Of a DNA stretch of 64,000 nucleotides, positions 1-8,947 are shown in pieces (the first letter of the stretch is position 1; each line of letters opens with the position of its first letter). Below the pieces are notes generated by a model that was not told the origin of the DNA, did not search any database, and saw only the letters and a program-made list of their open reading frames with translations. This DNA is from a bacterium 0.1xD8-71 (lineage in GTDB: Bacteria > Bacillota > Clostridia > Lachnospirales > Lachnospiraceae). The stretch is taken from assembly GCA_003612405.1 (NCBI GenBank), contig RAYR01000010.1:146669-210668 (forward strand). The letters run 5' to 3'. The position numbers and the translations under genes were made by a program.

Positions 1-1248
1 ATAATTCTGATCCGCATCATGATTCACCCGCGCATGTTTTCTGGCATTGTCGGAGAGACGTTCCACAATTGCCTCCTTGGTAAAGATTTCAATAATACTG
101 TCTGCCAGCGCATCCACATCCCCCGGCGGATACAGGAAGCCGTCCCCGCCATCCGTCAGAAGATTATGTATGCCGCCCACGTTGGCCGCCACGCAGGGCA
201 CTCCTAAAAGCATGGCTTCTCCCACCGAGTTCGGAGAATTCTCCAGCGCTGACGGACAGACAAATACCTGACAGCTAAGGTACTGCTCTTTCATCTCCTC
301 CGCGCTGATACGCCCCAGCATATGAATCTTATCTTCCAGATGATTTTCCCGGATCAGCTTCTTAAGATACTTCCCGTAGGCAGGAAGCTTCAATACATCT
401 TCCCAAGTTTCTGCCCGCAGGATATTGCTCCCAGCCACATATACCTCGGCGTCCGGAAACTGCTCCAGGATCTTCGGCATCGCCTTTAACAGATAATGGA
501 AGCCTTTTAACGGATAGTCGCCCTGGCTTAAGAAAATACGATAGGACTGACAGGTACTGCTCTTCCACCTGTCACGGTAAAAGACACTGCGGAGCGTTTC
601 ATTCAGATAATGATAGGTGGCATTGGGATTAATCTTGGCCGTCTCTGAGCGGTCAAAATCTGTCCGGCCCGCTATATGATTTACCCGTTTGATGGCCTCA
701 ATCTCATACTCTCCGCGCTTTTCAAACTTTTTCTGCTGCTGTCGTAAGCTGTCTTTTCTCAGCATGTCCCGGAACGTGGTCTGTCTTTGCACCTTCACCG
801 GAAGGTCTGCCATATAAACCTTGGCACAGGCAGACACCAGCCCCTGAATCCCTATCAGTGTCTTCTCCGGCTGATCAAACACCTTGACCGCCGCAAGCGC
901 ATGAGGAAATTCCGTGCCAAACACATGCAGGATGTCCGGCTTATAATCATCTATAATCAGCTTAAAAAAAGCTTCCAGTTCCACATCATAGTTCTCCGGT
1001 GTATTCAGATTTTCCACAAAAGCATAGCAGTGACAGGAAATATTCTCTCCCAGCTGCATCACCTGATCAAAAGCTCCTATGGACTCATCCACCGGAAAGG
1101 CAATGCCGAGTTCAATATGATTTCTGTCCTGCTCCAGAATGACCCTGTCCAGCAGCCCGCTGAGCCACCCCTCCCTGTTGCTGTACGGCAGGTTTAAACG
1201 CTTTGCAATGACCGGCAGCATAATATTGCACACCCATAAGATTCTCAT
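1..1248 (-). CDS. Glycosyltransferase family 4, C-terminus cut by window edge
   Basis: This gene starts at ATG 1248 behind a GGAGGA site and reads off the left end of the window, so about 416 residues are visible and the C-terminus is missing. The protein begins MRILWVCNIMLPVIAK, typical of a GT-B retaining transferase. The C-terminal half contains SQGDYPLKGFHYLLKAMP and then ENSPNSVGEAMLLGVPCVA, the nucleotide-sugar-binding region of GT4 enzymes. It probably adds a sugar to a lipid-linked exopolysaccharide repeat in the cytoplasm. It is the last visible gene of the exopolysaccharide operon. Family assignment is secure; donor and acceptor cannot be read from sequence. Confidence 0.88.
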   Translation of the reverse strand, partial: MRILWVCNIMLPVIAKRLNLPYSNREGWLSGLLDRVILEQDRNHIELGIAFPVDESIGAFDQVMQLGENISCHCYAFVENLNTPENYDVELEAFFKLIIDDYKPDILHVFGTEFPHALAAVKVFDQPEKTLIGIQGLVSACAKVYMADLPVKVQRQTTFRDMLRKDSLRQQQKKFEKRGEYEIEAIKRVNHIAGRTDFDRSETAKINPNATYHYLNETLRSVFYRDRWKSSTCQSYRIFLSQGDYPLKGFHYLLKAMPKILEQFPDAEVYVAGSNILRAETWEDVLKLPAYGKYLKKLIRENHLEDKIHMLGRISAEEMKEQYLSCQVFVCPSALENSPNSVGEAMLLGVPCVAANVGGIHNLLTDGGDGFLYPPGDVDALADSIIEIFTKEAIVERLSDNARKHARVNHDADQNY

Positions 1249-1279
1249 ATGTTCCTCCATTCCCAAGCGACAGGTTCTC

Positions 1280-2155
1280 TTATCGCTTTTTTCCTGATAT
1301 TCTTCTGTAGCCTTCGTATACTTTTCTCTTCCCTGTCTGATATATCCCGGCCGTCAATGGATTGTGGGAAAGATATGTCCTCACCGGCGCAAAGGTGATA
1401 AGCATCAGCAGCCGGTATTTCAACACCTTCCCGGACGGCATATATTTGCCCACAATCTGTCTGTGTTCCCTGGCGGAACGCCTGACGTTTTCCTTCGTCT
1501 CCGAAAACCCGCCGCCCTCATAGGATGCCACCGTCACCGGCAGGTATACCGTATGTGCTTTCGCTTTATAATAACACCAGAGAAAATGCTCATAATCAGC
1601 CCGCACCAGATAGTTCGTATCAAATTCCCGGGATACCAATAGCTGCCGGTCATAAAAACAGGCCTGATGGCAGGGCACATTCCGATAACACCCAAAGTCA
1701 TCCATCTTTGGATTAGACTGCACCAGGGCCCCGGTCATCCGCTCCCATATATTTCCGTAATAAATCCGTGGACGCCTGCCATGTCTCTCTTTCTTTTCCT
1801 CTTTTTCCATCAGCCGTTTTACCTGGGAAAGTACATCCTTTTGATACAAGTAATCCCCACAATTCAGGAAAAAAATGTACTCCCCGGACGCATGCTTGAC
1901 CGCCTGGTTCATGGCATCATATATCCCGCTGTCCTTTTCGCGGTAAATCTTTATTCTTCCGTTGTCCACACATTTCTGTGTGAAATCATCCGCATGGCCG
2001 CCCCCGCCCACAAGTCTCTCCACGGAGCCATCTGTGGATCCGCCGTCTTTGACGATGATTTCATAATCTTCTTCCGTCTGCTCCAGGATGCTGTCTATGG
2101 TCTTATGCAGTTTTTCTCCTTCATTCAGGCAGACTACAATAATGCTGAACTTCAT
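1280..2155 (-). CDS. Glycosyltransferase family 2
   Basis: The protein starts MKFSIIVVCLNEGEKL, the usual N-terminus of a GT2 (GT-A fold) enzyme. I chose this ATG because GGGAAAGAG precedes it; an upstream in-frame ATG would add 14 unlike residues. Residues 40-60 carry KDGGSTDGS and the region near 90 has FFLNCGDYL, where the usual DxD metal site is expected, so the motif is NCGD rather than DxD. The length of about 291 residues is normal. It lies between the EpsG-type polymerase and the GT4 gene in the same operon and likely extends the repeat unit on the inner membrane face. Confidence 0.88.
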   Translation of the reverse strand: MKFSIIVVCLNEGEKLHKTIDSILEQTEEDYEIIVKDGGSTDGSVERLVGGGGHADDFTQKCVDNGRIKIYREKDSGIYDAMNQAVKHASGEYIFFLNCGDYLYQKDVLSQVKRLMEKEEKKERHGRRPRIYYGNIWERMTGALVQSNPKMDDFGCYRNVPCHQACFYDRQLLVSREFDTNYLVRADYEHFLWCYYKAKAHTVYLPVTVASYEGGGFSETKENVRRSAREHRQIVGKYMPSGKVLKYRLLMLITFAPVRTYLSHNPLTAGIYQTGKRKVYEGYRRISGKKR

Positions 2156-2216
2156 AACTCTTTCCCATCCTCTGTCTTCCCGACTGTCACCATACACAGA
2201 CTGCCGCCTGGATTTC

Positions 2217-3395
2217 TCAATTCATATCCGACAAAATATTGACCATATCGTGAAAGAAGAAACTCTTATAAGGCAGAATGAGCACACCGTCATTGGATGC
2301 CCTGCTCATATACATGGCAAAATATAAGACTGCCGCCAGAATCACGCCCAGACGAAAAATCTTTCTCCACCTCTTATCCGGTATCCGGCCAAGCAGCATC
2401 GGCAAAAACAGAATCTGACTCACCGTCAGGTAATAGCCGATACGGGATATGATCGGCAGAAAAGAACAGAATACATACAACACCAACGCACCCAGATTCA
2501 GATAAAAATAAAACCAAAACCGCGGATCCTGTGTCAGATAATCTTCTTTCATGACATACATGTCATTTTTCTCATCTTCTTTTGTCCGTCCCGCAATTGT
2601 ACCTCTTTTTTCCAGGAACACCACAATCCCCGCAAACACAAGCACCCCGGCACAACGCAGGATATTGATATAGCTGGTGCCGCCCTCCAGATACTCTGTA
2701 TCCTCATAGGTAGGATAGAGAAACACTACCACCTTAAGATAGAAATCCTGTAAAAATAAAAAAGTACTGCAAAAGACTGCCGCCAGCGCAAGCTGCCATT
2801 TCTTCCAGGGCAGGGAAGCCAGGAAATAAAGGGGAATCACCACCAGCAGGGACTTATGAAACGCAGACCCTAAAAGCACCAGTGCAAGAAATCTTCCCCA
2901 CTGCCTGCGGAGTACAAACTTCATGGCATACAGAGCCATGGCCAGCGCCAGATAATAGCGCACCGTACTAAACGTCTGGAAATAATACCCCAGGGCCATA
3001 AACAGAAAGAAGGTAAGCGGAAAGTCATCACTTCCTTCATACATCGCAAGCAGGAACAAAAATATTGTCACAAAAGCATAAAAGGCAAACACCAGCAGAA
3101 AATTCTCATATCCGGAAAGTCCATAGAGAATCTTCACCACCAGGTTAAACCCTATCTCCGTGGGCACATAGGAATCACAATTGACCAGATGCATAAATTC
3201 CACGTACTTGGCATAATCATTGCCCACATTCACCCTGGCCGCAGACAGGGCAAAGAGAATGACAAAAATTGCCGCAAGGCAAACGCGGTTGCACATCTGC
3301 TGGCTGGTAATATTATAAGGTTGTGTGACCGGGTGATTGTTTACAAACCCCGCAAGCAGCACCGTAACCGCTGCCACCGTGATGTATAAAATCAT
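2217..3395 (-). CDS. EpsG-family polysaccharide polymerase (Wzy-like)
   Basis: This 392-residue protein is almost wholly hydrophobic, with about ten predicted membrane segments from residue 2 to the C-terminus. After the second segment it has RVNVGNDYAKYVEFM, the G-D-Y-x-x-Y/F pattern seen in EpsG-type polymerases. EpsG proteins are thought to polymerise repeat units on the outer face of the membrane. Its start overlaps the stop of the upstream GT2 gene by 4 nt, so the two are translationally coupled. The family call rests on topology, motif and context; polymerase activity is inferred. Confidence 0.8.
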   Translation of the reverse strand: MILYITVAAVTVLLAGFVNNHPVTQPYNITSQQMCNRVCLAAIFVILFALSAARVNVGNDYAKYVEFMHLVNCDSYVPTEIGFNLVVKILYGLSGYENFLLVFAFYAFVTIFLFLLAMYEGSDDFPLTFFLFMALGYYFQTFSTVRYYLALAMALYAMKFVLRRQWGRFLALVLLGSAFHKSLLVVIPLYFLASLPWKKWQLALAAVFCSTFLFLQDFYLKVVVFLYPTYEDTEYLEGGTSYINILRCAGVLVFAGIVVFLEKRGTIAGRTKEDEKNDMYVMKEDYLTQDPRFWFYFYLNLGALVLYVFCSFLPIISRIGYYLTVSQILFLPMLLGRIPDKRWRKIFRLGVILAAVLYFAMYMSRASNDGVLILPYKSFFFHDMVNILSDMN

Positions 3396-4174
3396 TGTCT
3401 TTTACCTTCTCTGATTCCCGCCCGCATCAGCGCAAACGCTTTCTTAAGCGGAATCTCCCCGCACATCTGTCTCCTGTGCACCCACAGAAACCTAAATGAC
3501 AGCAAAGACGCCATCCTGCCATACAGGAAATGATAGAGCACTCCCCTGTCTTTAAAAAATTTCTCATGATAACCGCTAAACCAGGTAGACTCTCTCTCTA
3601 TCTCCTCACCAATGCAGACCGTATGCGCATAAATCCTTAATCCGGCTTTCAGACAGTCTCTCAGAAACAGGCTGTCCTCCCCGTTACTATACTTAGCGCC
3701 CCCGCCAAACAATACAGAATAGTGTACATTCGCCCGCCGAAGCGCATCCAGTCTGGCTGTAATACTGTAAGCAGGATACCGCCCATAATTCCGGTAGGAA
3801 ATCCGATGAATATCCTCATTCCAATAAGTCCTGCGGGACGGTGCCACTTTCACGTTAACCAGAATCATATCCGCATCTGGCAGGTTTTCATAAGCACGCA
3901 GAATCTGTTTGTCATAATCATCCGCAAGCACAATGTCCTCATCGCTAAACAGACAGATATCTCCCTGGGCATGAAGAAGCGCCGTATTCCGGCTAAGCCC
4001 CACACCCCGCTCGGACATGGAAAAGCATTTTACTTTTCCACCCGGCACCGATATCTCTTCATAACCATACCGGCCGCATTGATTCACCAGCACCGCATCC
4101 GTGTGTATATTCATTTTTGCTACAAGTTCTGCGGCATCCTGTTCCACCGCAGAAGCCAGCACCTCTACCTTCAT
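3392..4174 (-). CDS. GT2-like glycosyltransferase
   Basis: The start at ATG 4174 (MKVEVLASAVEQDAAELV) sits 2 nt after the stop of the Wzz gene, which fits operon coupling; an upstream in-frame start would run into that gene. The 260-residue protein contains SMSERGVGLSRNTALLHAQG and then LFSDEDIVL, an SDED motif in the position of the GT-A metal site. Those features recall the GT2 group with an N-terminal strand of unusual sequence. The C-terminal region RFLWVHRRQMCGEI is basic and may lie against the membrane. Activity is likely transfer of one sugar during repeat assembly; specificity is unknown. Confidence 0.75.
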   Translation of the reverse strand: MKVEVLASAVEQDAAELVAKMNIHTDAVLVNQCGRYGYEEISVPGGKVKCFSMSERGVGLSRNTALLHAQGDICLFSDEDIVLADDYDKQILRAYENLPDADMILVNVKVAPSRRTYWNEDIHRISYRNYGRYPAYSITARLDALRRANVHYSVLFGGGAKYSNGEDSLFLRDCLKAGLRIYAHTVCIGEEIERESTWFSGYHEKFFKDRGVLYHFLYGRMASLLSFRFLWVHRRQMCGEIPLKKAFALMRAGIREGKRQ

Positions 4175-4176
4175 GA

Positions 4177-5154
4177 TCACTCCGTTTTCCCGTAATATCT
4201 TTGCAGAAACTTCTGGTCTGCATCCCGCACGGCTATGCCGCATATCTTGCAATCCTGCGCATGAAACTGTTCCAGCACATAAGATAAATACGTGCACCGC
4301 ATCCTTCCATAAGGCACGGTCACTACCACCCCGCCAGCCTCACGCAGCTGTTTCAGTTTCTCCGCAGACAAAGGCTCTTTCTGTGTCAGATCACAGACCT
4401 GTACATTGCCCAGCCGTTCCTTCAGATACGCTATATGATTCTCATAATCTTTCTGAAAAAACTCTCCCGCAGAAAGATAACCAAGAAATGACAAATCTGT
4501 CACTTTTCTCACATCACTGACTGCCAGGATGCGATCATCCATCACATAATACAAATTCACGATAAGCAAAGAAACCGCCAGCCCGATCAGCAATCCCACA
4601 AGCACCGCCTGCACTGTTCTGGAATCCGCCACTACCAGCTCTGCCTCTGTGGTCTGAATCGTCTCAATCTTTACAAATTCTTCAGCCTGCTCTCCATAGG
4701 TCTCAAGCGCCTGTTTTGTGGCCCTAAGAATCATGTCCGTTCGATCCGCACTATGGGTCGTAATCGTTACGGTAAGCAGTCGTAAATCTGAAAGAATGGT
4801 GGCCTCCGTGGCTGCCATCACTTCCTCCCTGCTATAATCCGAGGCCAGCCCCTCCATGGTCAGATCAAGAATGGGATCCGTGGCCATCAGGTCATTCCAG
4901 GTATACCCATTGTATTCCTGATATACCTCTCCGGTTTCATCCACCGCAAAATACAGTTTAATCTTGGAAAAAGCCCGGTATTCCCGCTCCGCTTCCGGCA
5001 CCGTGCGTACAACCGTATACACCAGGACCCCCAGCAAAGCCCCAAGCGCCGTCACTGCCAGCACAAGCGGAATCTTTTTCAACAGACAGAGCATGTATTT
5101 TTTCATATCCATGCCGGCATCGGCATACTGTAGCTGTTTCATAGCAAGAACCAT
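4177..5154 (-). CDS. Wzz-type chain-length determinant protein
   Basis: The 325-residue protein has a membrane segment near residues 26-46 (KKIPLVLAVTALGALLGVLV) and a second near 185-205 (VLVGLLIGLAVSLLIVNLYY), with a predicted external domain between them. This is the two-helix layout of polysaccharide co-polymerases that set chain length. A cytoplasmic tail of about 115 residues follows the second helix, but no Walker motifs are visible, so it is not a BY-kinase. The start is uncertain: ATG 5154 lies too near GGAG, and ATG 5142 gives a 13-nt gap. It is flanked by the initiating transferase upstream and GT genes downstream. Confidence 0.82.
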   Translation of the reverse strand: MVLAMKQLQYADAGMDMKKYMLCLLKKIPLVLAVTALGALLGVLVYTVVRTVPEAEREYRAFSKIKLYFAVDETGEVYQEYNGYTWNDLMATDPILDLTMEGLASDYSREEVMAATEATILSDLRLLTVTITTHSADRTDMILRATKQALETYGEQAEEFVKIETIQTTEAELVVADSRTVQAVLVGLLIGLAVSLLIVNLYYVMDDRILAVSDVRKVTDLSFLGYLSAGEFFQKDYENHIAYLKERLGNVQVCDLTQKEPLSAEKLKQLREAGGVVVTVPYGRMRCTYLSYVLEQFHAQDCKICGIAVRDADQKFLQRYYGKTE

Positions 5155-5216
5155 GCTCCTTTCTCACCCTGCGCAAAATTTATTCCCGCAAGTAACGGGG
5201 TCTATGACTTCTTACG

Positions 5217-6623
5217 TTACTGACCTTCTCCCGGCTTCTGCGCGGATTCATTTTTCAATGCCGTAGTCTGGGTACTGGAAACCCCTTCGGTACTCTCCGG
5301 TTTGATCAGTATTTTCAATGTCAGCAGCATCAGCTTTAAATCCAGCCAGAAAGAATACTGCTCAATATAAGTCAGATCCAGTTTTAGCTTGTCATAAGGC
5401 GTGGTATTATATTTCCCGTAAACCTGAGCATACCCTGCAAGTCCTGCTTTCACCTTCATACGGAAAGAGAACTCCGGCATCTCTTCTATATACTGGTCTA
5501 TAATCTCCGGACGTTCCGGCCTGGGTCCGATAAAAGACATATCTCCCTTTAATATATTGATCAGCTGCGGCAGTTCGTCAATCCTCGTCATGCGGATAAA
5601 CTTTCCCACCGGTGTGATACGGGAATCATTCCTGGACGCCAGTCTCGCCACGCCGTCCTTCTCTGCATCCACCTTCATGCTTCTGAACTTGAGAATATAA
5701 AATTCCTTCCTGTCCTGGGTACAGCGTATCTGTTTATAGAGCACCGGCCCGCCGTCATAGGCTTTGATCAGAATGGCAGTAACCAACATAATGGGAGAAG
5801 CAATCACCAGAAGCAGCACCGAGCAGATCAGATCCACCGTCCGTTTCGCCATACGCTGTTCCACTTTCAGCGCATATTCCCTGGTCATATAGAGCGGCGT
5901 GTCAAACAGATGAAGCTGATCCGCCCCCTTGATCAGCACATCTGATATTTTAGGCATGGTATAAACCCTTATGGAATAACTGTAGCAGTACTTCAACAGA
6001 AGATTTCTGTCCGTCGCGGAAATATCCCACAATACCACGGCGCCATAATCCCCCCGGACTTCCTTTTTTACTGCCTCCATTCCCTCCGAGATATTCATGC
6101 ACTTTGTTATCTTATATTTATCCTTCCTGGACTCAAACTTCGCAATGATATCATCAATGGGCCTTTCTCCATGAATGATCAGAATATCCCTGGGTGGAAA
6201 AGCCTTGTAATAGCAGAAATTACAGATAAACACCCATAGGGCAGAAAACACGGTCTGTATCAACATAGTCCAGACAATCGGTTTCACATCCACCACCCAG
6301 TTGGCCATCAGTGATATCTGAAAATAAGAAACGATATTGACAAACAGCAGGGAAAAAAATTCTGAAATCAGCACATCAACAGGCTTCAAATATCCCACTT
6401 TCAATGCCCCATAGGTATTGGCAAAGAAAAACAGGAGTACAAAATAAATGCCCAGGATCAGTACATGTCCTTTAAAGTAATATTTAAAGTTCCTGTGAAA
6501 CCGCAGGAACGGATAATACTCCTCAAACCAGAAATAAGCATAAATCGCCGTATGAAAGAGCAGCCCGATAAAAGAAAGCTGCAACACTATAAATCTCGTC
6601 AGTGTTTTTATCCGTCGTCTCAT
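5217..6623 (-). CDS. Initiating polyprenyl-phosphate sugar phosphotransferase
   Basis: This 468-residue protein has about four N-terminal membrane segments, a cytosolic spacer, and a C-terminal bacterial sugar transferase domain from residue 258 on. Key landmarks are RTVDLICSVLLLVIASPIML, KFRSMKVDA near 312, the catalytic pair D349-E350 in RIDELPQ, and GPRPE at 366-370. Such enzymes move a sugar phosphate from a nucleotide sugar to undecaprenyl phosphate, the first step of exopolysaccharide assembly. The N-terminal half is the WbaP/EpsL-like long form rather than the short PglC form. It lies upstream of wzz in the same operon. Confidence 0.92.
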   Translation of the reverse strand: MRRRIKTLTRFIVLQLSFIGLLFHTAIYAYFWFEEYYPFLRFHRNFKYYFKGHVLILGIYFVLLFFFANTYGALKVGYLKPVDVLISEFFSLLFVNIVSYFQISLMANWVVDVKPIVWTMLIQTVFSALWVFICNFCYYKAFPPRDILIIHGERPIDDIIAKFESRKDKYKITKCMNISEGMEAVKKEVRGDYGAVVLWDISATDRNLLLKYCYSYSIRVYTMPKISDVLIKGADQLHLFDTPLYMTREYALKVEQRMAKRTVDLICSVLLLVIASPIMLVTAILIKAYDGGPVLYKQIRCTQDRKEFYILKFRSMKVDAEKDGVARLASRNDSRITPVGKFIRMTRIDELPQLINILKGDMSFIGPRPERPEIIDQYIEEMPEFSFRMKVKAGLAGYAQVYGKYNTTPYDKLKLDLTYIEQYSFWLDLKLMLLTLKILIKPESTEGVSSTQTTALKNESAQKPGEGQ

Positions 6624-6633
6624 AACAATCCCT

Positions 6634-7455
6634 CTATATCCGTCTCACGGTCGCTCTGTAAGCCCAGAATACAAAATAAAATGCGCTGGCCGCCACAGAC
6701 AGTCTTTCCTGCTTACGGTACAGATACCAGATCCGCTTTATCGCCGTCAGTTTATTGGAAGATAACGATTTTGCCGGCCTGCGGTAGACCGCCAGTATCT
6801 CATCAAGTCCATAAGCCACATACCCTGCCCTTAATATCTGCCACCAGGTGGCCGTATCTTCACTGGGCACCGCCGGCATCCGTATTAACGCTTCCGGAAT
6901 CTTATTCCGGTCTATCACCACGGTCGTCGTAAAAATCACCGTTCTGGACAACGCCTTTTGATAAGTCAGCCGCGGCGGTACATGAACAACCTTACCCGTA
7001 GGCTGCCCGGCCTCATCTCCGAATTCATAAGCACAGAACACAAAACCGGCCTGTTGCTCTTCCATAAAAGCAAGTTCTCTGGTAAGCTTGTCCGCAAGCC
7101 AGATATCATCCGCATCCAGAAAAGCAATATACCTGCCCTTTGCCACCGAAAGCCCCGTATTGCGGGCCTTTGCGGCACCTTCATTTTCCTTTTTGCAGAT
7201 AAGAAGGATACGTCTGTCCTGCTCACATACATACTCTTCCATCCGTTCCACATCTACGGGAACATCTTCCACGCTGTGATGCCTGTACCCGGCAAGCGCC
7301 TTCCCGATCACAGCCACGCTCCCGTCCACGGACCTGTCATCCACCAGCAAAAGCTCCCAGTTCTCATAAGTCTGCTGCTTTACCATGCTGATGGTTTTCT
7401 CTATATAGTCCTGTGCCTGATACACTGGCACAATGATACTGACCAGCCCGCTCAT
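6634..7455 (-). CDS. Glycosyltransferase family 2
   Basis: The protein begins MSGLVSIIVPVYQAQDYIEK and contains the GT-A signature FLDADDIWL near residue 115, including the DxD metal site. NEGAAKARNTGL lies before it, as usual in this family. Length is 273 residues. GAGGAGATAGG precedes the ATG, which overlaps the stop of the upstream GT2 gene, so translation is coupled. It probably transfers a sugar to the undecaprenyl-linked intermediate in the exopolysaccharide operon. Confidence 0.9.
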   Translation of the reverse strand: MSGLVSIIVPVYQAQDYIEKTISMVKQQTYENWELLLVDDRSVDGSVAVIGKALAGYRHHSVEDVPVDVERMEEYVCEQDRRILLICKKENEGAAKARNTGLSVAKGRYIAFLDADDIWLADKLTRELAFMEEQQAGFVFCAYEFGDEAGQPTGKVVHVPPRLTYQKALSRTVIFTTTVVIDRNKIPEALIRMPAVPSEDTATWWQILRAGYVAYGLDEILAVYRRPAKSLSSNKLTAIKRIWYLYRKQERLSVAASAFYFVFWAYRATVRRI

Positions 7456-8384
7456 CCTATCTCCTCTTTGACCAGATAGATTGGCCTGTTCTTCACTTCC
7501 ATATACGTCTTAGATAAGTATTGCCCCACAATGCCCAGACAAAACAACTGCACCCCGCTGACCAGCAGAATAATACACACTAAGGAAGGCCAGCCGGACG
7601 TCGGGTCGCCAAATAAAAGCTTCCGCACAATAGTAAAAATAATCAGTGCAAATGCCAAAACGCAAAACAGCACACCCATCAGGGATGCCACCGTCAGCGG
7701 CGCTGTGGAAAACGCCATGATTCCCTCCAGGGAATATAAAAAAAGCTTCCAGAAAGACCACTTGGTCTCTCCCTTCCTGCGTTCTATATTCTCATATTCC
7801 AGCCACTTCGTCTCATATCCTACCCAGCCAAAAATGCCCTTGGTAAAACGATTATATTCTGTCATCGAAAGAATTGCATCCACCACCTGCCTGGTCATCA
7901 GACGATAATCCCTGGCGCCGTCCACAATCTCCGTGCGGGAAATCCTATTCATCAGCTTATAGAACATCCTCGCAAAAAAGGAGCGGAGCACCGGCTCCCC
8001 CTTTCTTGTCACCCGCCTGGTCGCCACAGAATCATAGCCCTGCTCAATATAGGCATACATTTCCGGTAACAGAGACGGCGGATCCTGCAAATCTGCATCC
8101 ATCAATACTGCCAGATCACCCTTGCACTTCTGTAAGCCCGCATAGATTGCGGCCTCCTTCCCGAAGTTGCGGGAAAAGGACACCAGACGTACTCTGCCAT
8201 CCTCTTTGTGCAATTTTCTGACTTCTTCCGCCGTCTTGTCCTTCGAGCCGTCATCAATATACAAAACTTCCACTTCCAGTTCTTTTTGCTGGAAAAACGG
8301 CGTATTTTTAAACAATTCATCATAAAAATCCCTGATATTTTCTTCTTCGTTATAACAGGGCACTATGACGCTCAGTAATTTCAT
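7452..8384 (-). CDS. DPM1/GtrB-like polyprenol-phosphate glycosyltransferase
   Basis: The start MKLLSVIVPCYNEEENIRD follows GGAGGTCTAT closely, so I prefer it to the ATG 12 nt upstream. The catalytic domain has LMDADLQDPPSLLP, the DADLQDP motif of the dolichol-phosphate-mannose synthase group. Two membrane helices at the C-terminus (about 235-265 and 272-295) match the GtrB/ArnC layout. These enzymes load a sugar onto undecaprenyl phosphate, for later use by a GT-C transferase outside the cell. The 565-residue membrane protein at 12.1-13.8 kb could be such a partner. It is the first gene of the exopolysaccharide operon. Confidence 0.88.
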   Translation of the reverse strand: MKLLSVIVPCYNEEENIRDFYDELFKNTPFFQQKELEVEVLYIDDGSKDKTAEEVRKLHKEDGRVRLVSFSRNFGKEAAIYAGLQKCKGDLAVLMDADLQDPPSLLPEMYAYIEQGYDSVATRRVTRKGEPVLRSFFARMFYKLMNRISRTEIVDGARDYRLMTRQVVDAILSMTEYNRFTKGIFGWVGYETKWLEYENIERRKGETKWSFWKLFLYSLEGIMAFSTAPLTVASLMGVLFCVLAFALIIFTIVRKLLFGDPTSGWPSLVCIILLVSGVQLFCLGIVGQYLSKTYMEVKNRPIYLVKEEIG

Positions 8385-8464
8385 ATAGACCTCCATATAG
8401 TCTGCCCAAATCCTTTTCTTCGCATATAGTCAGACTAATTCAAAGTAATTCTATCATAAATGCG

Positions 8465-8493
8465 AAAAAAAAGGAAGAGATACGTCTCTTTCC
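8465..8493 (-). terminator. Rho-independent terminator after the small gene
   Basis: Read leftwards, the stem GGAAAGAGA pairs with TCTCTTCC with one bulge and is followed by a run of eight T. It lies 40 nt past the stop of the 73-residue gene and before the exopolysaccharide operon, so it separates the two transcripts. Confidence 0.7.
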
Positions 8494-8535
8494 AAAGCCA
8501 TTGGAAAGCCATTTGAACCGGCAAAAATAACAATT

Positions 8536-8757
8536 TCAGGCTTTCTTTGAAATTCGCTCACTATAACGCTCCTTTCTCATCCTTCTTCCCACTTCTTTTC
8601 TTGTTCCATCATCATTTTCCTGATATATAATCTGGCTTTCTCTGTCATATATAATCACCGGAACTCCTAACGCCCTGTTTTTCTCTAACTCAATTCTTAC
8701 TGCCTCATTCGCCCGTTTAATAACTGCTTCATCTGAAATATAGTCTTCTCGTTTCAT
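8536..8757 (-). CDS. Small hypothetical protein, 73 residues
   Basis: The ATG is preceded by GAAGGGAGCAGTCA, a plausible ribosome binding site. The protein is highly charged, with a predicted helix in residues 8-28 (DEAVIKRANEAVRIELEKNR), a short strand region GVPVIIYDRESQIIYQEN, and a basic C-terminus. The strand-turn-strand part would suit a small adaptor or antitoxin-like protein, but I see no defined family. It has its own terminator and lies downstream of the ATPase gene. Function is not assigned. Confidence 0.55.
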   Translation of the reverse strand: MKREDYISDEAVIKRANEAVRIELEKNRALGVPVIIYDRESQIIYQENDDGTRKEVGRRMRKERYSERISKKA

Positions 8758-8896
8758 TGACTGCTCCCTTCTTTTCGTCAGGTTGAAGAATAATGTATAT
8801 ATTATTGATGATAAAAATATTTCATATATTTCTAATTCACATAAAACTTATTAAATCATAACATTATTTTATCGAATTTACAATTTGAAACATGTT

Positions 8897-8926
8897 AAAA
8901 GGCTCCCAAGAAAACTCTTGGAAGCC
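8897..8926 (-). terminator. Rho-independent terminator after the ATPase gene
   Basis: On the minus strand GGCTTCCAAGA pairs with TCTTGGGAGCC around a short GTTT loop and is followed by TTTT. It begins about 20 nt after the ATPase stop codon. Confidence 0.72.
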
Positions 8927-8947
8927 ACATTCGCCAGTATCGCAATT

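Noticed and set aside
1667..2242. A 191-codon open frame opposite the GT2 gene
   Set aside because: It is the complement of a clear GT2 gene and has a composition without domain features.
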